NCBI GenBank assembly: GCA_946407095.1
Contig: CAMJMR010000008.1
Coordinates: 1-64,000, forward strand
DNA from: an uncultured Selenomonadales bacterium
Lineage (GTDB): Bacteria > Bacillota > Negativicutes > Selenomonadales > Selenomonadaceae
Reading direction: 5' to 3'
DNA length: 64,000 nt
Shown one piece after another: positions 51,520 through 60,516 of this stretch. Made by a program: the position numbers and the translations under genes. Numbering within the stretch: position 1 is the first letter of the stretch; every line of letters starts with the position of its first letter. The notes under the pieces are model-generated. The model was given only the letters and a program-made list of their open reading frames with translations, did no database searches and had not been told where the DNA came from.

Positions 51520-52752
51520 TTATCTTACGTAGTGGCTGAAGTTCCCGACAGTCAAGGCGGGAAAAGTTTCTTTTAGTTCGCGAAGAAAATTTTTCGTGCC
51601 GTGGAAATTTTTATCGGCGGGCATGACGCGAAAGAATTCGTCGGGGTCGTAGTTGAGATTGCGCACTTGAATCATTTGGACGGGCAAGGCGTCGAGAAAG
51701 TTTTTCCAGGCGTCGAGTTCCGATTGACGGTCGTTGAAGCCGGGCATGTAAAGCATATTCAGCGACACGTGCACGCCGTTATCCAGCGCGTGGCAAATCG
51801 AAGCTTTGACGGCGTCAAGCGGGTAGCCTGCGCGGTAGTAGCGTTGATAGTTGTCGGCGTCCGCGCTGATAATCGAAACGCGCATCGAATCCAGCCCCGC
51901 GTCGACGATTTTCTTAATGCCCGCCGTGTAGCCCGCGTTCGTGTTGATGTTGATTTGCCCGCGCGAAGTAGCCGCCCGAATTTTTTTTATCGCCGCGCAG
52001 ATATTTTCCGCCATAAGGGACGGCTCGCCCTCGCAGCCCTGCCCGAAGCTGATAATGCCCTCGTCGGCGCGCGAAAGGTGATAAATCCCAACGTCCGCGA
52101 TTTCGTCGACGGTCGGCTTGAAAGTGATTCGGCTCTGTGGGCTTGGACAGCATTCGGCGGCTTGCAAAGAGATACAGCCGAGGCAATTTGCGTTGCACGT
52201 CGGCGAAGTCGGGATGCCGCATTCCCAACGACGATAGAACAAATTCTGCGCGGTCAGACAATGCCACTTGAGCGAACAGCCGGCGACTTGCGCGACGATT
52301 CGGTTTTCGGGCAAGTCACGCTTGACGCGGCGAATGAATTTTTTCAGCGCGGGCGTGTTGTAGTGTTGAGGATCCCACTTGTGATTTTCGTCGGTGTAGA
52401 GCGCGGCGGCGTGCAGTTCGTCTTTGTAAAGGACGACGGCGGTGTAACCGTACAGCGGCAAGATTTGGGCGTCGTGAACCTTTCGGAAGGCGGGCAGGTG
52501 CGTGCGCGTGTATCCTTGCGGCAAAATCGCAGAGACAGCTTGCCCTTTGAGCGACACGAATTCCCCGCGCTTGAAGCCGACGGCTCGCCGCGCAGGCAAG
52601 AACATCAAATCTGCCGAATCGGGCAGCTTGATTAAATCTTCGGGCTTGAGCTTGAAAAAATCTTCGCCGACGCGCCCGACGCCCTCCGCCTCCGGCACGT
52701 CGAAAATGTTTCCGCGTTCGTTAGCTATTAAGGCTGTGATTTTATTTTTCAT
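51520..52752 (-). CDS. Radical SAM protein
   Basis: The 410-residue protein has an N-terminal domain of about 150 residues without recognised motif. The radical SAM cluster CNANCLGC (Cx3Cx2C) lies near residue 190, followed by ISFGQGCEGEPSL and NTNAGYTAG typical of the barrel. The substrate is unknown. Its first 19 codons plus the 5' leader (92 bp, 52694-52785) are duplicated at 53195-53286, with R1 copy G inserted between. It is likely a 4Fe-4S enzyme in cofactor, RNA or peptide modification. Confidence 0.85.
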   Translation of the reverse strand: MKNKITALIANERGNIFDVPEAEGVGRVGEDFFKLKPEDLIKLPDSADLMFLPARRAVGFKRGEFVSLKGQAVSAILPQGYTRTHLPAFRKVHDAQILPLYGYTAVVLYKDELHAAALYTDENHKWDPQHYNTPALKKFIRRVKRDLPENRIVAQVAGCSLKWHCLTAQNLFYRRWECGIPTSPTCNANCLGCISLQAAECCPSPQSRITFKPTVDEIADVGIYHLSRADEGIISFGQGCEGEPSLMAENICAAIKKIRAATSRGQININTNAGYTAGIKKIVDAGLDSMRVSIISADADNYQRYYRAGYPLDAVKASICHALDNGVHVSLNMLYMPGFNDRQSELDAWKNFLDALPVQMIQVRNLNYDPDEFFRVMPADKNFHGTKNFLRELKETFPALTVGNFSHYVR

Positions 52753-52781
52753 CGGCAGTCACCAAAAAATTTTTTACGAAG

Positions 52782-53035
52782 CTAGGGACTGTTGGTAAAT
52801 GAAATCGTTCCTTCGATTCGTCGTTTAGCATCTACTTTCTTTGTCTGGGCAAAGAAAGTAGCAAAGAAACCCACCACTGCGCGTGGAGCGTCTTACCGAC
52901 CACCGCCGCAATGTCCGCGCTACCCGAAGTCGCTCGTGCCGCTATGAAACCTTCCAGGTTTCGAGTGGGCGAACGCGCGTCCATGCACGCCCTCATCCCC
53001 TGCAACGTCTTTGTTAATTTACCAACACGCCCTAG
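52782..53035 (+). repeat. R1 repeat, copy G, with both terminal inverted repeats
   Basis: Ends: CTAGGGACTGTTGGTAAAT (52782-52800) and AATTTACCAACACGCCCTAG (to 53035). Internal hairpins: CTACTTTCTTTG/CAAAGAAAGTAG (about 52831-52859), CCACTGCGCGTGG, GAAACC-TTCCA-GGTTTC and GCGCG...TGCACGCCC (weaker). It is inserted 30 bp upstream of the radical SAM start codon, at the CTAG that closes the duplicated 92-bp segment. Confidence 0.85.
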
Positions 53036-53100
53036 TTTAACCAACTTAAAGCTATCGAGAAGCCGAATCCGAATCGCCAATTCAATTTACCAACAGCCCC

Positions 53101-53376
53101 TAGAAATGCGCATGCATTTCGTATGAACGCGGCGATAAACATTGAATCACGAGTAGCATGGCGCGCTAATTGTTCCCCCGCTTTTAAAGCGGGCGGCACG
53201 TCGAAAATGTTTCCGCGTTCGTTAGCTATTAAGGCTGTGATTTTATTTTTCATCGGCAGTCACCAAAAAATTTTTTACGAAGCTAGAAATGCGCATGCAT
53301 TTCGTATGAACGCGGCGATAAACATTGAATCACGAGTAGCACGGCGCGCTATCTGGATGCAATGTCACGTTGCCTC
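53101..53376. repeat. PE-containing tandem unit with duplicated radical SAM 5' end
   Basis: TAGAAATGCGCATGCATTTC starts at 53101 and again at 53284, a 183-bp unit. The first unit holds a partial PE, a CCCGCTTTTAAAGCGGG hairpin and a 92-bp perfect copy of the radical SAM leader and first codons (53195-53286). The second unit is a full PE ending in GCAATGTCACGTTGC (53359-53373), which runs into pth. The duplicated start codon could drive only a short hybrid peptide. Confidence 0.8.
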
Positions 53377-53939
53377 TTGGGGTTGAATTTGTTCATTGCG
53401 TTGTCGATGCCCTCTTTGAAAATGCACAGCACCGCCGGGACAAGTTCGTCAAGCGCGGCGGAAATTTTATCGGCGTCATCCTGCGCGAAGGGGCTCAAGA
53501 CGTGATGATTGACTGTCCAATTTTGCGGAGGACGCCCGACGCCGATTCGGACGCGCGGGAAATTTTGCACGCCGCCGAGGTGTTGAATGATTGATTCGAC
53601 ACCGCGATGCCCGCCGCTTGAGCCCTTCGGACGCAAACGAATCATACCGAGCGGCAAATCCATATCGTCATGCGCGACCGTCAAATCAGCCGCGTCGACC
53701 TTGTAAAAGTTCACAAGCGGCGCAACCGCCTCCCCGCTCAAGTTCATGAAGGTTTGCGGCTTGACGATTAAAATTTTTTCGCCATCGAGAAAAGCCTCCG
53801 CGATCAGCGCATTGAAACGTTCGCGCCAATCGGAGGCGGTAATCTGCGCGGCGAGCCTGTCAGCCAACATGAAGCCGACGTTGTGCTTGGTTGCGGCGTA
53901 TTCGGGCGTGGGGTTGCCCAAGCCGACAAAAATTTTCAT
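53349..53939 (-). CDS. pth: Peptidyl-tRNA hydrolase, C-terminus provided by PE
   Basis: The 196-residue enzyme has MKIFVGLGNPTPEYAATKHNVGF with the catalytic His19, PQTFMNLSGEAV, AHDDMDLPLG and GSSGGHRGVESI. It recycles peptidyl-tRNA. The natural protein probably ended near KFNPKR; the last residues QRDIASR and the stop are read from the PE at 53349-53376. The gene starts 21 bp after the PBP gene. Confidence 0.95.
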   Translation of the reverse strand: MKIFVGLGNPTPEYAATKHNVGFMLADRLAAQITASDWRERFNALIAEAFLDGEKILIVKPQTFMNLSGEAVAPLVNFYKVDAADLTVAHDDMDLPLGMIRLRPKGSSGGHRGVESIIQHLGGVQNFPRVRIGVGRPPQNWTVNHHVLSPFAQDDADKISAALDELVPAVLCIFKEGIDNAMNKFNPKRQRDIASR

Positions 53940-53960
53940 GCGTTCACCTTCAAAATTTTT

Positions 53961-55769
53961 TTATTTCGCAGGAGGAGGAGCCAATTCCCCGCGCTGAACT
54001 TGCAGATTGAAGGCAGCCTCCATAATCTGCCGACCGATGGGGACAGCCGAACTCGCGCCGTAGCCGCCCTGCTCGACGATGACCGCCACGCTGATTGTAG
54101 GATTGTCGAAAGGACCGTAGCCGACAAACCAGCCGTGGTCTGTGCCCTGCGAATTTTCCGCCGTGCCCGTCTTGCCCGCTATGTCGTAGGGAAAGCCGAT
54201 AAAATTCCGAGCCGCCGTGCCGTTGACCGTGACGTCGTGCAAGCCCTCCTGCACAAGCTGAATGACCCAAGGCTCCACTTGCAATTCGCCGACAAGTTCG
54301 GGCTGAAAATCTTTGATGACTTCCTTGTCTTGCGTGACGATTTGCTTGACGAGGTGCGGCTTGAAACGTTTGCCGTTAGCCGCGATTTCGCCCGTGACCA
54401 TTGCCGCCTGCAACGGCGTCACCAGATTGAAGCCCTGACCTATCGCCGCGTCCATTATCTCCGACAAATAAAATTCGTCGCCGTAAACTTCCCACTTGTA
54501 TTCCTTCCAATCGGAAAGCCCCGGCGATTCGTAGGGCAAATCAATGCCCGTGACAGAGCCGAGCCCGAACATTCGCGCGTAACTTTCCAACGTGTCCGCG
54601 CCGAGCCTGTTGCCCATTTCGTAGAAGTAAACGTTGTCGGAATGGCTTAGCGCGTCGTGGAAGTTCAGCCAGCCGAGAGCTTCGCCGCCCGCATTGCCCT
54701 TGGGAACCAGCCAGTGCGTGCCGCTGTCGAAAATCAATTCGTCGGGCGCAACCTTGCCCGCAGCCAAAGCCGCCGTGCCCGTCACAATCTTGAACGTCGA
54801 TCCGGGCGGGTATTCGCCGGTTATCGCCTTGTTGTCCATGGGGTGGTAGGGATTGTTGTTGATTGCGTTCCAATCCTTAGTCGAAATGCCGTGCGCGAAA
54901 AGATTCGGGTCGAAGGCGGGACGACTAACTAGGGCAAGCACTTCGCCCGTCTGGGGATTGAGCACGACTGCCGCCGCCGCGTGACAACTCAACTGCGCCA
55001 ACATATCGTCGACGGCTTTTTCCGCCGCCTCCTGCAAGTCCTTGTCAATCGTCAAAATCAAGTCGTAGCCGGGCTTGGGCTCCTTCTTGCCAAGGATTTG
55101 AACAGGCTTGCCCGCCACGTCGACTTCAACTTGTTCGCCGCCGTTTTCGCCGCGAATTTCTTTGTCGTAAATGCGCTCCAAGCCGAACTTGCCGATGATG
55201 TCGCCCGACTTGTAGCCCTGGTCTTTTTTAGCCTCAAGCTCGGCGTCCGAAATTTCGCTGACATAGCCGAAGGTATGCGCGCCCTCCTGATTGAGCACGT
55301 AGCTCCTTAGCGGCTGCACTTCGATGACGACGCCGGGGTAAAGTTCCTTTTGCTCCTCGATTATCGTAACGATATCCTGCGTCACGTCGGGGCGAATGCG
55401 TATGGGGTCGAAGCCGAAGTGGACGGAAATTTTCTGTTCGATTTCCTCTTGCGGCACGTTCAGCAGTTTGGCGACGCGGGCGACTACTTCGGGCTTAATG
55501 GGCTCGGTGAGCGGCAAAAGCGATACCGAAAAGCCTGGGCGATTCGTCACAAGCAGTTGACCGTTGCGGTCGTAGAAGGTGCCGCGCGGTGCCATTGACG
55601 GAATGATTCTGATTCGGTTGCCGTCGGCAAGGTGCGCGTAATATTCGCCGTCGTAAATCTGCAGGTAGCCGACTCGCGCAATAAGAATCATAATGACGAA
55701 CGTCACCATGCCCGCCAAGGTTTTGAGCCGCCCGACAAATTCTTCGCCGTTGTTGGGGTTGTCAATCAC
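53961..55769 (-). CDS. mrdA: Penicillin-binding protein 2 (class B transpeptidase)
   Basis: The 602-residue protein has an N-terminal membrane anchor (residues about 12-35), a PBP dimerisation domain (PRGTFYDRNGQLLVTNRPGF) and a transpeptidase domain with SxxK in YPPGSTFKIVTG, SDN in LSHSDNVYF and KTGT in IAGKTGTAEN. It cross-links peptidoglycan for elongation. No rodA or mreBCD lies beside it. The next gene downstream is pth. Confidence 0.93.
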   Translation of the reverse strand: MIDNPNNGEEFVGRLKTLAGMVTFVIMILIARVGYLQIYDGEYYAHLADGNRIRIIPSMAPRGTFYDRNGQLLVTNRPGFSVSLLPLTEPIKPEVVARVAKLLNVPQEEIEQKISVHFGFDPIRIRPDVTQDIVTIIEEQKELYPGVVIEVQPLRSYVLNQEGAHTFGYVSEISDAELEAKKDQGYKSGDIIGKFGLERIYDKEIRGENGGEQVEVDVAGKPVQILGKKEPKPGYDLILTIDKDLQEAAEKAVDDMLAQLSCHAAAAVVLNPQTGEVLALVSRPAFDPNLFAHGISTKDWNAINNNPYHPMDNKAITGEYPPGSTFKIVTGTAALAAGKVAPDELIFDSGTHWLVPKGNAGGEALGWLNFHDALSHSDNVYFYEMGNRLGADTLESYARMFGLGSVTGIDLPYESPGLSDWKEYKWEVYGDEFYLSEIMDAAIGQGFNLVTPLQAAMVTGEIAANGKRFKPHLVKQIVTQDKEVIKDFQPELVGELQVEPWVIQLVQEGLHDVTVNGTAARNFIGFPYDIAGKTGTAENSQGTDHGWFVGYGPFDNPTISVAVIVEQGGYGASSAVPIGRQIMEAAFNLQVQRGELAPPPAK

Positions 55770-55799
55770 TTAAAAATCCTCCTGCAGAAAAATTCATTG

Positions 55800-56042
55800 C
55801 GAAACTTGATACACGCCGCGAAACTTGAGGCCGTCATGGATGACGGCCGCCGGCAACAGAAACAGGGATGTTTCTTTGCCGGCACAGGCGGCTGACTGGG
55901 ACGCGGGTGTTGCGGCAATGGTCGGCAGCCGCCCCGCGCGTAGCGGCGAATTTCTTTGCTACTTTCTTTCTTCGCTGAAAGAAAGTAGTTAATAACCATT
56001 AAAAGCTGTCTTTGCGCCCTTTTGCTTAGCAAACGAAAGGGC
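55800..56042 (-). repeat. R1 repeat, copy H
   Basis: On the minus strand: GCCCTTTCG...AAAAGGGC hairpin (56042-56016), CTACTTTCTTTC/GAAAGAAAGTAG, GCCGCTACGCGCGGGGCGG, CGCGTCCCAGTCAGCCGCC, GCCGGCAA-AGAAACA/TGTTTCTG hairpin, and GGCCGTC-ATCCAT-GACGGCC (paired change from GCC/GGC in copies D-F). It abuts the rhodanese stop codon on one side and lies 31 bp from the PBP start on the other. Confidence 0.8.
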
Positions 56043-56043
56043 T

Positions 56044-56745
56044 TTACTCCACGTCGGTGCCTTCGACTTCGCCCGTCCAAGTTTTGATGCCGCCCATTTC
56101 GTAGACTTTAGTATAGCCCTTGTCGACGAGAACTTGAGCGGTCTTGCGCGCGCGGTTGCCGTCTCCGCAGTAAAGGATAAGCGGCGCGTCTTTGTCGGGT
56201 ATCTTCTCGAAATTGTCAGCCATAGCGGCCTCCAGCGGATAATGAATGGCTTTCGGGATGTGCCTCATCTCATAGTCTTTCGGGAAACGACAATCCAACA
56301 GCTTGGCCTTGGGGTCTTCCGCCAAAATTTTCATGCCCTCTTCCTGCGATATGTGGGTGTAGGTAGCCTCGTGCCCTTCGACTTTGCCTGTCCAATCAAC
56401 CAGCCCGCCGAAGTCGTAGACGTTCTTGTAGCCTTTATCGGCGAGGATTTTGGCGGCATCCTCTGCGCGGCGTCCTGTCCAACAGTAAACCAAAAGCGTC
56501 GCGTTCTTGTCGGGCAGCTTTGAGAAGTCGCCTGCCTTCAAGTCGTCAATCGGAACCAAAAGCGCGTTGGGAATGTGTTTCTTGTCGTATTCGTCTTGCG
56601 CCCGCACGTCCACGATAATCGCGTTCGGATTCGACGACATCATTGCCCGCGCCTCGTCGTGAGCGAGGTGCTTCGGCTCAACCGTTCCGCAACCGGCTAT
56701 CAGCAACGCCGCGCAGATTATCAACAAAAACTTCTTCATTCCCAA
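56044..56745 (-). CDS. Lipoprotein with two rhodanese domains
   Basis: The 233-residue protein has a lipoprotein signal (KKFLLIICAALLIAGC, lipid on the Cys). Two rhodanese-like domains follow (about 30-120 and 135-228), each with an intact active-site loop (VYCWTGRRAED, LYCGDGNRARK). It is exposed outside the cytoplasmic membrane. It may handle sulfane sulfur or oxidised thiols; the substrate is not evident. It is located just after the permease-kinase fusion gene on the same strand. Confidence 0.9.
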   Translation of the reverse strand: MGMKKFLLIICAALLIAGCGTVEPKHLAHDEARAMMSSNPNAIIVDVRAQDEYDKKHIPNALLVPIDDLKAGDFSKLPDKNATLLVYCWTGRRAEDAAKILADKGYKNVYDFGGLVDWTGKVEGHEATYTHISQEEGMKILAEDPKAKLLDCRFPKDYEMRHIPKAIHYPLEAAMADNFEKIPDKDAPLILYCGDGNRARKTAQVLVDKGYTKVYEMGGIKTWTGEVEGTDVE

Positions 56746-56755
56746 TCCCCCATTC

Positions 56756-59650
56756 TTAACTCAAAACTTCCGTCAACGTTTCAATCATCTTTTGAATGTC
56801 GAGCGGCTTGGCGATATGGCTGTTCATGCCCGCGTCCTTGGCCGCCTGTATGTCCTCCGTGAAGGCGTTCGCCGTCATCGCGATTATCGGTATCTGCGCG
56901 AGCTTTTTGTTCGGTAGTTCGCGAATTTTTTTCGTCGCCTCGTAGCCGTTCATGACCGGCATTTGAACATCCATAAGCACCGCGTCGAAATCGCCGGGCT
57001 TGGACGCCGCAATCTTTTCGTAAGCGATTTTACCGTTTTCCGCCGTGTCCAGCTCAAAGCCGAATTCCGACAGAATCAGCGACGCAATTTCGCGATTGAC
57101 TTCGTTGTCTTCGACAAGCAGGAGCTTAACCTTGCTGAAGTCAATGTACTGCGCGGCGTCGGATTTTTTTTCGGTGTCGGCTTCGTCGGGCTCATCGACG
57201 ACGGGGAAATCGACGCGGACGATAAATTCTGTGCCCTTGCCCAGTTCGGTTTCAACGTCAATGGTGCCGCCCATCAGTTCGACGATGCTTTTGGTAATGC
57301 TCATGCCGAGCCCCGTGCCTTGAATGTTGCTGACAGTGCGGTCGCGTTCGTAGGCGGCGAAAACTTTTTTGGCGAATTCGGGCGTCATGCCCATGCCAGT
57401 ATCCTTCACGCGCAATTCGTAAGAGCCTTTCGATTCGTTGCCGCCCGTTTGTGTCAAAGTCACGGTGACGCAGCCGCCTTCGGGCGTGAACTTGAACGCA
57501 TTGCTTATCAGGTTCAGCAGGACGCGATTAAGGCGCGGCGTGTCGCACATGACGGTTTTGTTCATGACGTGTTCGGTTTTTACGGCGAAGTCGATGTTCT
57601 TGGTCTTCATCTGCGTGGCGAAAAGGTCGTAGACTTCATTCAACGCCTTGACGAGATTGGACTTTTGCAAGTCGAGTTCCATTTTGCCCGACTCAATGCG
57701 GCTCATGTCGAGGATGTCGTTAATCAGCGCGAGCAAGTGATTGTTCGACGCCTCAATCTTGTCAAGATAGTCGCGCGTCTTTTTCGGCAAGCCCGGCTCC
57801 TTTTTAATCAGATTCGTGTAGCCGATAATGGCGTTCATGGGCGTGCGAATGTCGTGGCTCATGTTCGACAGGAAAGTCGACTTCGCCTTGTTGGAACGCT
57901 CCGCCTGGACTTTTTGGACTTCCATATTTTTTTCGCGGCGCATCATAAGGTTGTAGATGTTGAACATGATAAACAGCGAAATCATGACAAGAATCATCTG
58001 CATGAAGTTGTGGCGCGTCAAAGAGTCGCTGACGAATTTCATTTGCCCTTCCAAGTAGAATTGCGAATCGGCTTTTTCGCGGTCGGTGGGCGGCACGCCG
58101 TGTTCGTTCATTTCCTCGGTGTAGTACTCGCTCAAGTTGCCCAAGACGACTTTGGCGGCGTCGCTGGTCGCCTCGCGCACCCAAAGCATCGACGTGAAGA
58201 AAATCAGGAACAGCAACGCAATCCAAGAGATTGTCGACTTGCCGAAGCGGCGTTGTTCGTCGTCGCGCTGAAAAATGTAGCGGAAGAACACGAAGCCAAG
58301 AATGCTCCAACAAATCAGAATCAAATAGCTTTCCGTCGACATCGCGCTGACCGTCCAGACGTTGGGCACCATGAAGTACAGGAAAAAAATCAGCGATACG
58401 ACGCAGCCGATTGTTCCCGTGATCAGCGGCAGTTCCTTGCCGAGCTGCCGAGCCGTGATTATCGTGACGAGCGAAGTGTAAGTATAATCAATCGTCGCGC
58501 CGATTGTGTTTACGTCGACAATCCAAGCGATAGCCGTGCGTCCGAGGAAGGGTATCGGCAAACTCAACAGCATGATGAACAGGACGGCGTTCATGGGCGT
58601 GCGATTTTCGTTCAGCTTGCCGAACCAGGCGGGCAGGAGGTCATCGCGCGTCAAAGCGAAAATCAAGCGGCTGGCGGCTATGTAGTTGCCGACCAAACCC
58701 GTCACGACGCCCGCGCAGACCGTCACGCCCAAAATCACGAGACCCGTATCGCCCATAAAAAAATGCACCGCGTGAAACGTCGGCAAGCCCTCCAAGCCTT
58801 CGTAGCTGTCAAGGTTGCCGATATACTCCGACCAATCGGCGCAGCCCGCAGGCAACGTCGACACGGCAAGAATCGCAAGGAACGTGTACGCCAATGCCGC
58901 CGCCACTACCGCGCAGAACAAAACCGCGAAGGTTTTCTTTATGGAAAAGGTGAAGCCCTCCGCCGACTGCGAAACGGACTCGAAGCCGACGAACGCCCAC
59001 GGCGCAAGCACGACGATTCCGAAGACCGCCGCGAACGAATTGCCGCTGTCGGGCGGGAAGGCGGGCTCAATCGCAAAAATATCGACGCCGCTCGAAACGA
59101 CCGCGCCGATACCGATAAGCACGCCGCCAAATAAAATTATCGCCGCAACAGTCTGCACCCAAGCAGCCAACTTGCCGCCGTGCATGCAAACCGCTCCGAA
59201 AAGCCACAACGCGCTCAAACTCAACAGAGCCTCGCCCAGCCAAATGTCGAAGCCCGCTATCGTGTAGTGGAAGCCGACTTGAAACGTATCGCCCAAAAAA
59301 TTTCGGAAGATAATCGGCAAGGCGGTCGCGTTCGCCCAAGTGATTGCTATGTAAACCAAAATCAAAAACCACGAACTCAGGAAGCCGTGGTCGTAGCCCA
59401 GAACTTTTTTCGCGTAGGAATAAGTGCCGCCGGCGTCGGGGTAGCGATTCATCATGAAGTGGTAGTTGTAGCCGATAATCAGCATGATGATTCCGCCGAC
59501 AGCCATACCGAGCGCGGTGCCCAAAGGTCCTGCTATCGGCAGGAAGGTCGTGCCCGGCATGACGAACGCTCCCCAGCCGACTGCGCAACCGAATGACAAT
59601 GCCCATACGTTCAGCGGCGATAAATAGGGTTTAAGTTTCGTATTGTCCAT
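56756..59650 (-). CDS. Amino-acid-permease/hybrid histidine kinase fusion
   Basis: The protein has 964 residues from ATG 59650. Residues 1 to about 470 form an APC-superfamily permease (WALSFGCAVGWGAFVMPGTTF, FPDAGG-like RYPDAGGTYSYAKK, APWAFVGFESVSQSAEGF). More helices flank an extracytoplasmic loop. A kinase core follows with the phospho-His near 598 (NMSHDIRTPMNAIIGY), N-box NLISNAFKF, G-boxes VKDTGMGM and GTGLGMSI. A C-terminal receiver has VEDNEVNRE and its acceptor Asp near 893 (MDVQMPVMNG). It probably senses an amino acid through the transporter-like part. No partner regulator is adjacent. Confidence 0.88.
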   Translation of the reverse strand: MDNTKLKPYLSPLNVWALSFGCAVGWGAFVMPGTTFLPIAGPLGTALGMAVGGIIMLIIGYNYHFMMNRYPDAGGTYSYAKKVLGYDHGFLSSWFLILVYIAITWANATALPIIFRNFLGDTFQVGFHYTIAGFDIWLGEALLSLSALWLFGAVCMHGGKLAAWVQTVAAIILFGGVLIGIGAVVSSGVDIFAIEPAFPPDSGNSFAAVFGIVVLAPWAFVGFESVSQSAEGFTFSIKKTFAVLFCAVVAAALAYTFLAILAVSTLPAGCADWSEYIGNLDSYEGLEGLPTFHAVHFFMGDTGLVILGVTVCAGVVTGLVGNYIAASRLIFALTRDDLLPAWFGKLNENRTPMNAVLFIMLLSLPIPFLGRTAIAWIVDVNTIGATIDYTYTSLVTIITARQLGKELPLITGTIGCVVSLIFFLYFMVPNVWTVSAMSTESYLILICWSILGFVFFRYIFQRDDEQRRFGKSTISWIALLFLIFFTSMLWVREATSDAAKVVLGNLSEYYTEEMNEHGVPPTDREKADSQFYLEGQMKFVSDSLTRHNFMQMILVMISLFIMFNIYNLMMRREKNMEVQKVQAERSNKAKSTFLSNMSHDIRTPMNAIIGYTNLIKKEPGLPKKTRDYLDKIEASNNHLLALINDILDMSRIESGKMELDLQKSNLVKALNEVYDLFATQMKTKNIDFAVKTEHVMNKTVMCDTPRLNRVLLNLISNAFKFTPEGGCVTVTLTQTGGNESKGSYELRVKDTGMGMTPEFAKKVFAAYERDRTVSNIQGTGLGMSITKSIVELMGGTIDVETELGKGTEFIVRVDFPVVDEPDEADTEKKSDAAQYIDFSKVKLLLVEDNEVNREIASLILSEFGFELDTAENGKIAYEKIAASKPGDFDAVLMDVQMPVMNGYEATKKIRELPNKKLAQIPIIAMTANAFTEDIQAAKDAGMNSHIAKPLDIQKMIETLTEVLS

Positions 59651-59661
59651 ATAAAGGGCAT
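59611..59661 (-). other. Short reading frame overlapping the start of the permease-kinase gene
   Basis: The GGAGGAG ribosome site is ideally spaced from an ATG at 59661, which opens a 16-codon frame (MPFIWTIRNLNPIYRR) ending at 59611. The large gene's ATG 59650 lies in another frame and too far from the same site. The short frame could limit or couple translation of the large one. A TATAAT (59695-59690) lies just upstream. Confidence 0.35.
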
Positions 59662-59779
59662 CGCTCTCCTCCGAAAAGATTTGCTTGTGATTATACACTA
59701 AAGCAGGGCAAAGTAAAGTTACGCCTTCCTTGACGCGCCGAAAAGTTTTCGTTATCCTGTGACAAAGGAGGCGATTGAG

Positions 59780-60361
59780 ATGCCCGCTTACGACTTCCGC
59801 GAAAAGCACTACGAAATAATCAACGGCGAGAAATTTCTTTACCCCGCCGAAAATTTCAAGCACAATTTGATTAACAACAGCCTGCTGATGTTGTTTGCTT
59901 CCTACGTCAAAGAAAATCGTTCGGGATTCGTATTCATGCACTTATACACTTACTTGCCCGACGGCAACTTGGTTTTCCCTGATATTCTTTTTATCGACAA
60001 GGCTCAAGAAAAACTCGTTATCGAAAATGAAGACGAACCGTTTCGCGGCGTGCCCGATATGGTTGCGGAAATTTTTTCCCGTTCGACGATGAAACGCGAT
60101 GTCAGCGTCAAGAAAGACGTTTACGAGCGCAACGGCGTCAAGGAATATTGGATGATTGACCCTTGGAGCGAAAACATTCAAGTTTATCTTTTGCGCGACG
60201 GAAAATATTTTCTCGATGAAGTCTACAGCAACTACAGCGACAAAGAATTGTCCGCGCTCACCGAAGAGGAGCGGGCTGAAGTCAAAATGGAAATTCCCGT
60301 GGCTGTCTTGGACGGCTTCAAGGTTAAGATACGAAACATTTTCGGCTGGTACTTTGAGTAG
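59780..60361 (+). CDS. Uma2 family (DUF820) restriction-endonuclease-fold protein
   Basis: The protein has 193 residues from ATG 59780, eight bases after AAAGGAGG. The PD-(D/E)xK-like core is visible as FPDILFIDK, MVAEIFSRST and KKDVYERNGVKEYWMIDP. Uma2 proteins are widespread, often multicopy, and their role is unresolved; DNA cleavage has not been shown for most. It is transcribed divergently from the permease-kinase gene. Confidence 0.85.
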   Translation: MPAYDFREKHYEIINGEKFLYPAENFKHNLINNSLLMLFASYVKENRSGFVFMHLYTYLPDGNLVFPDILFIDKAQEKLVIENEDEPFRGVPDMVAEIFSRSTMKRDVSVKKDVYERNGVKEYWMIDPWSENIQVYLLRDGKYFLDEVYSNYSDKELSALTEEERAEVKMEIPVAVLDGFKVKIRNIFGWYFE

Positions 60362-60440
60362 AATATTTCCTCTGCAGAAAAATTTTTGCCGCTTTGAAAG
60401 CAGCGGAACAGCGGTCGCGCCTCAACGTTCCAACGATTTA

Positions 60441-60482
60441 AGCTAACCGCCCGCGTTCATACGAAATGCCTGCGCATTTCTA
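60441..60482. repeat. PE remnant upstream of the MFS gene
   Basis: CCGCGTTCATACGAAATGC-CT-GCGCATTTCTAG is the inverted match of the element start at 53101 and 53284 (TAGAAATGCGCATGC...CGTATGAACGCGG). The rest of PE is missing here. Confidence 0.65.
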
Positions 60483-60516
60483 GATTCGTAAAATTTTTTT
60501 TGGGAGATGAACTAAT

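Noticed and set aside
53032..53253. Short gene starting with the same first 19 residues as the radical SAM protein
   Set aside because: It is only the duplicated leader and start codons running into repeat sequence; after that point the translation has no similarity to the enzyme and no domain.
56963..59134. 723-codon open frame on the + strand opposite the permease-kinase gene
   Set aside because: It is antisense to a gene with clear permease, kinase and receiver motifs. Its translation is Arg/His/Asp-rich without recognisable domains, and similar long antisense frames lie opposite many genes here (for example 14546-15940, 353-1120), a by-product of codon and GC pattern.
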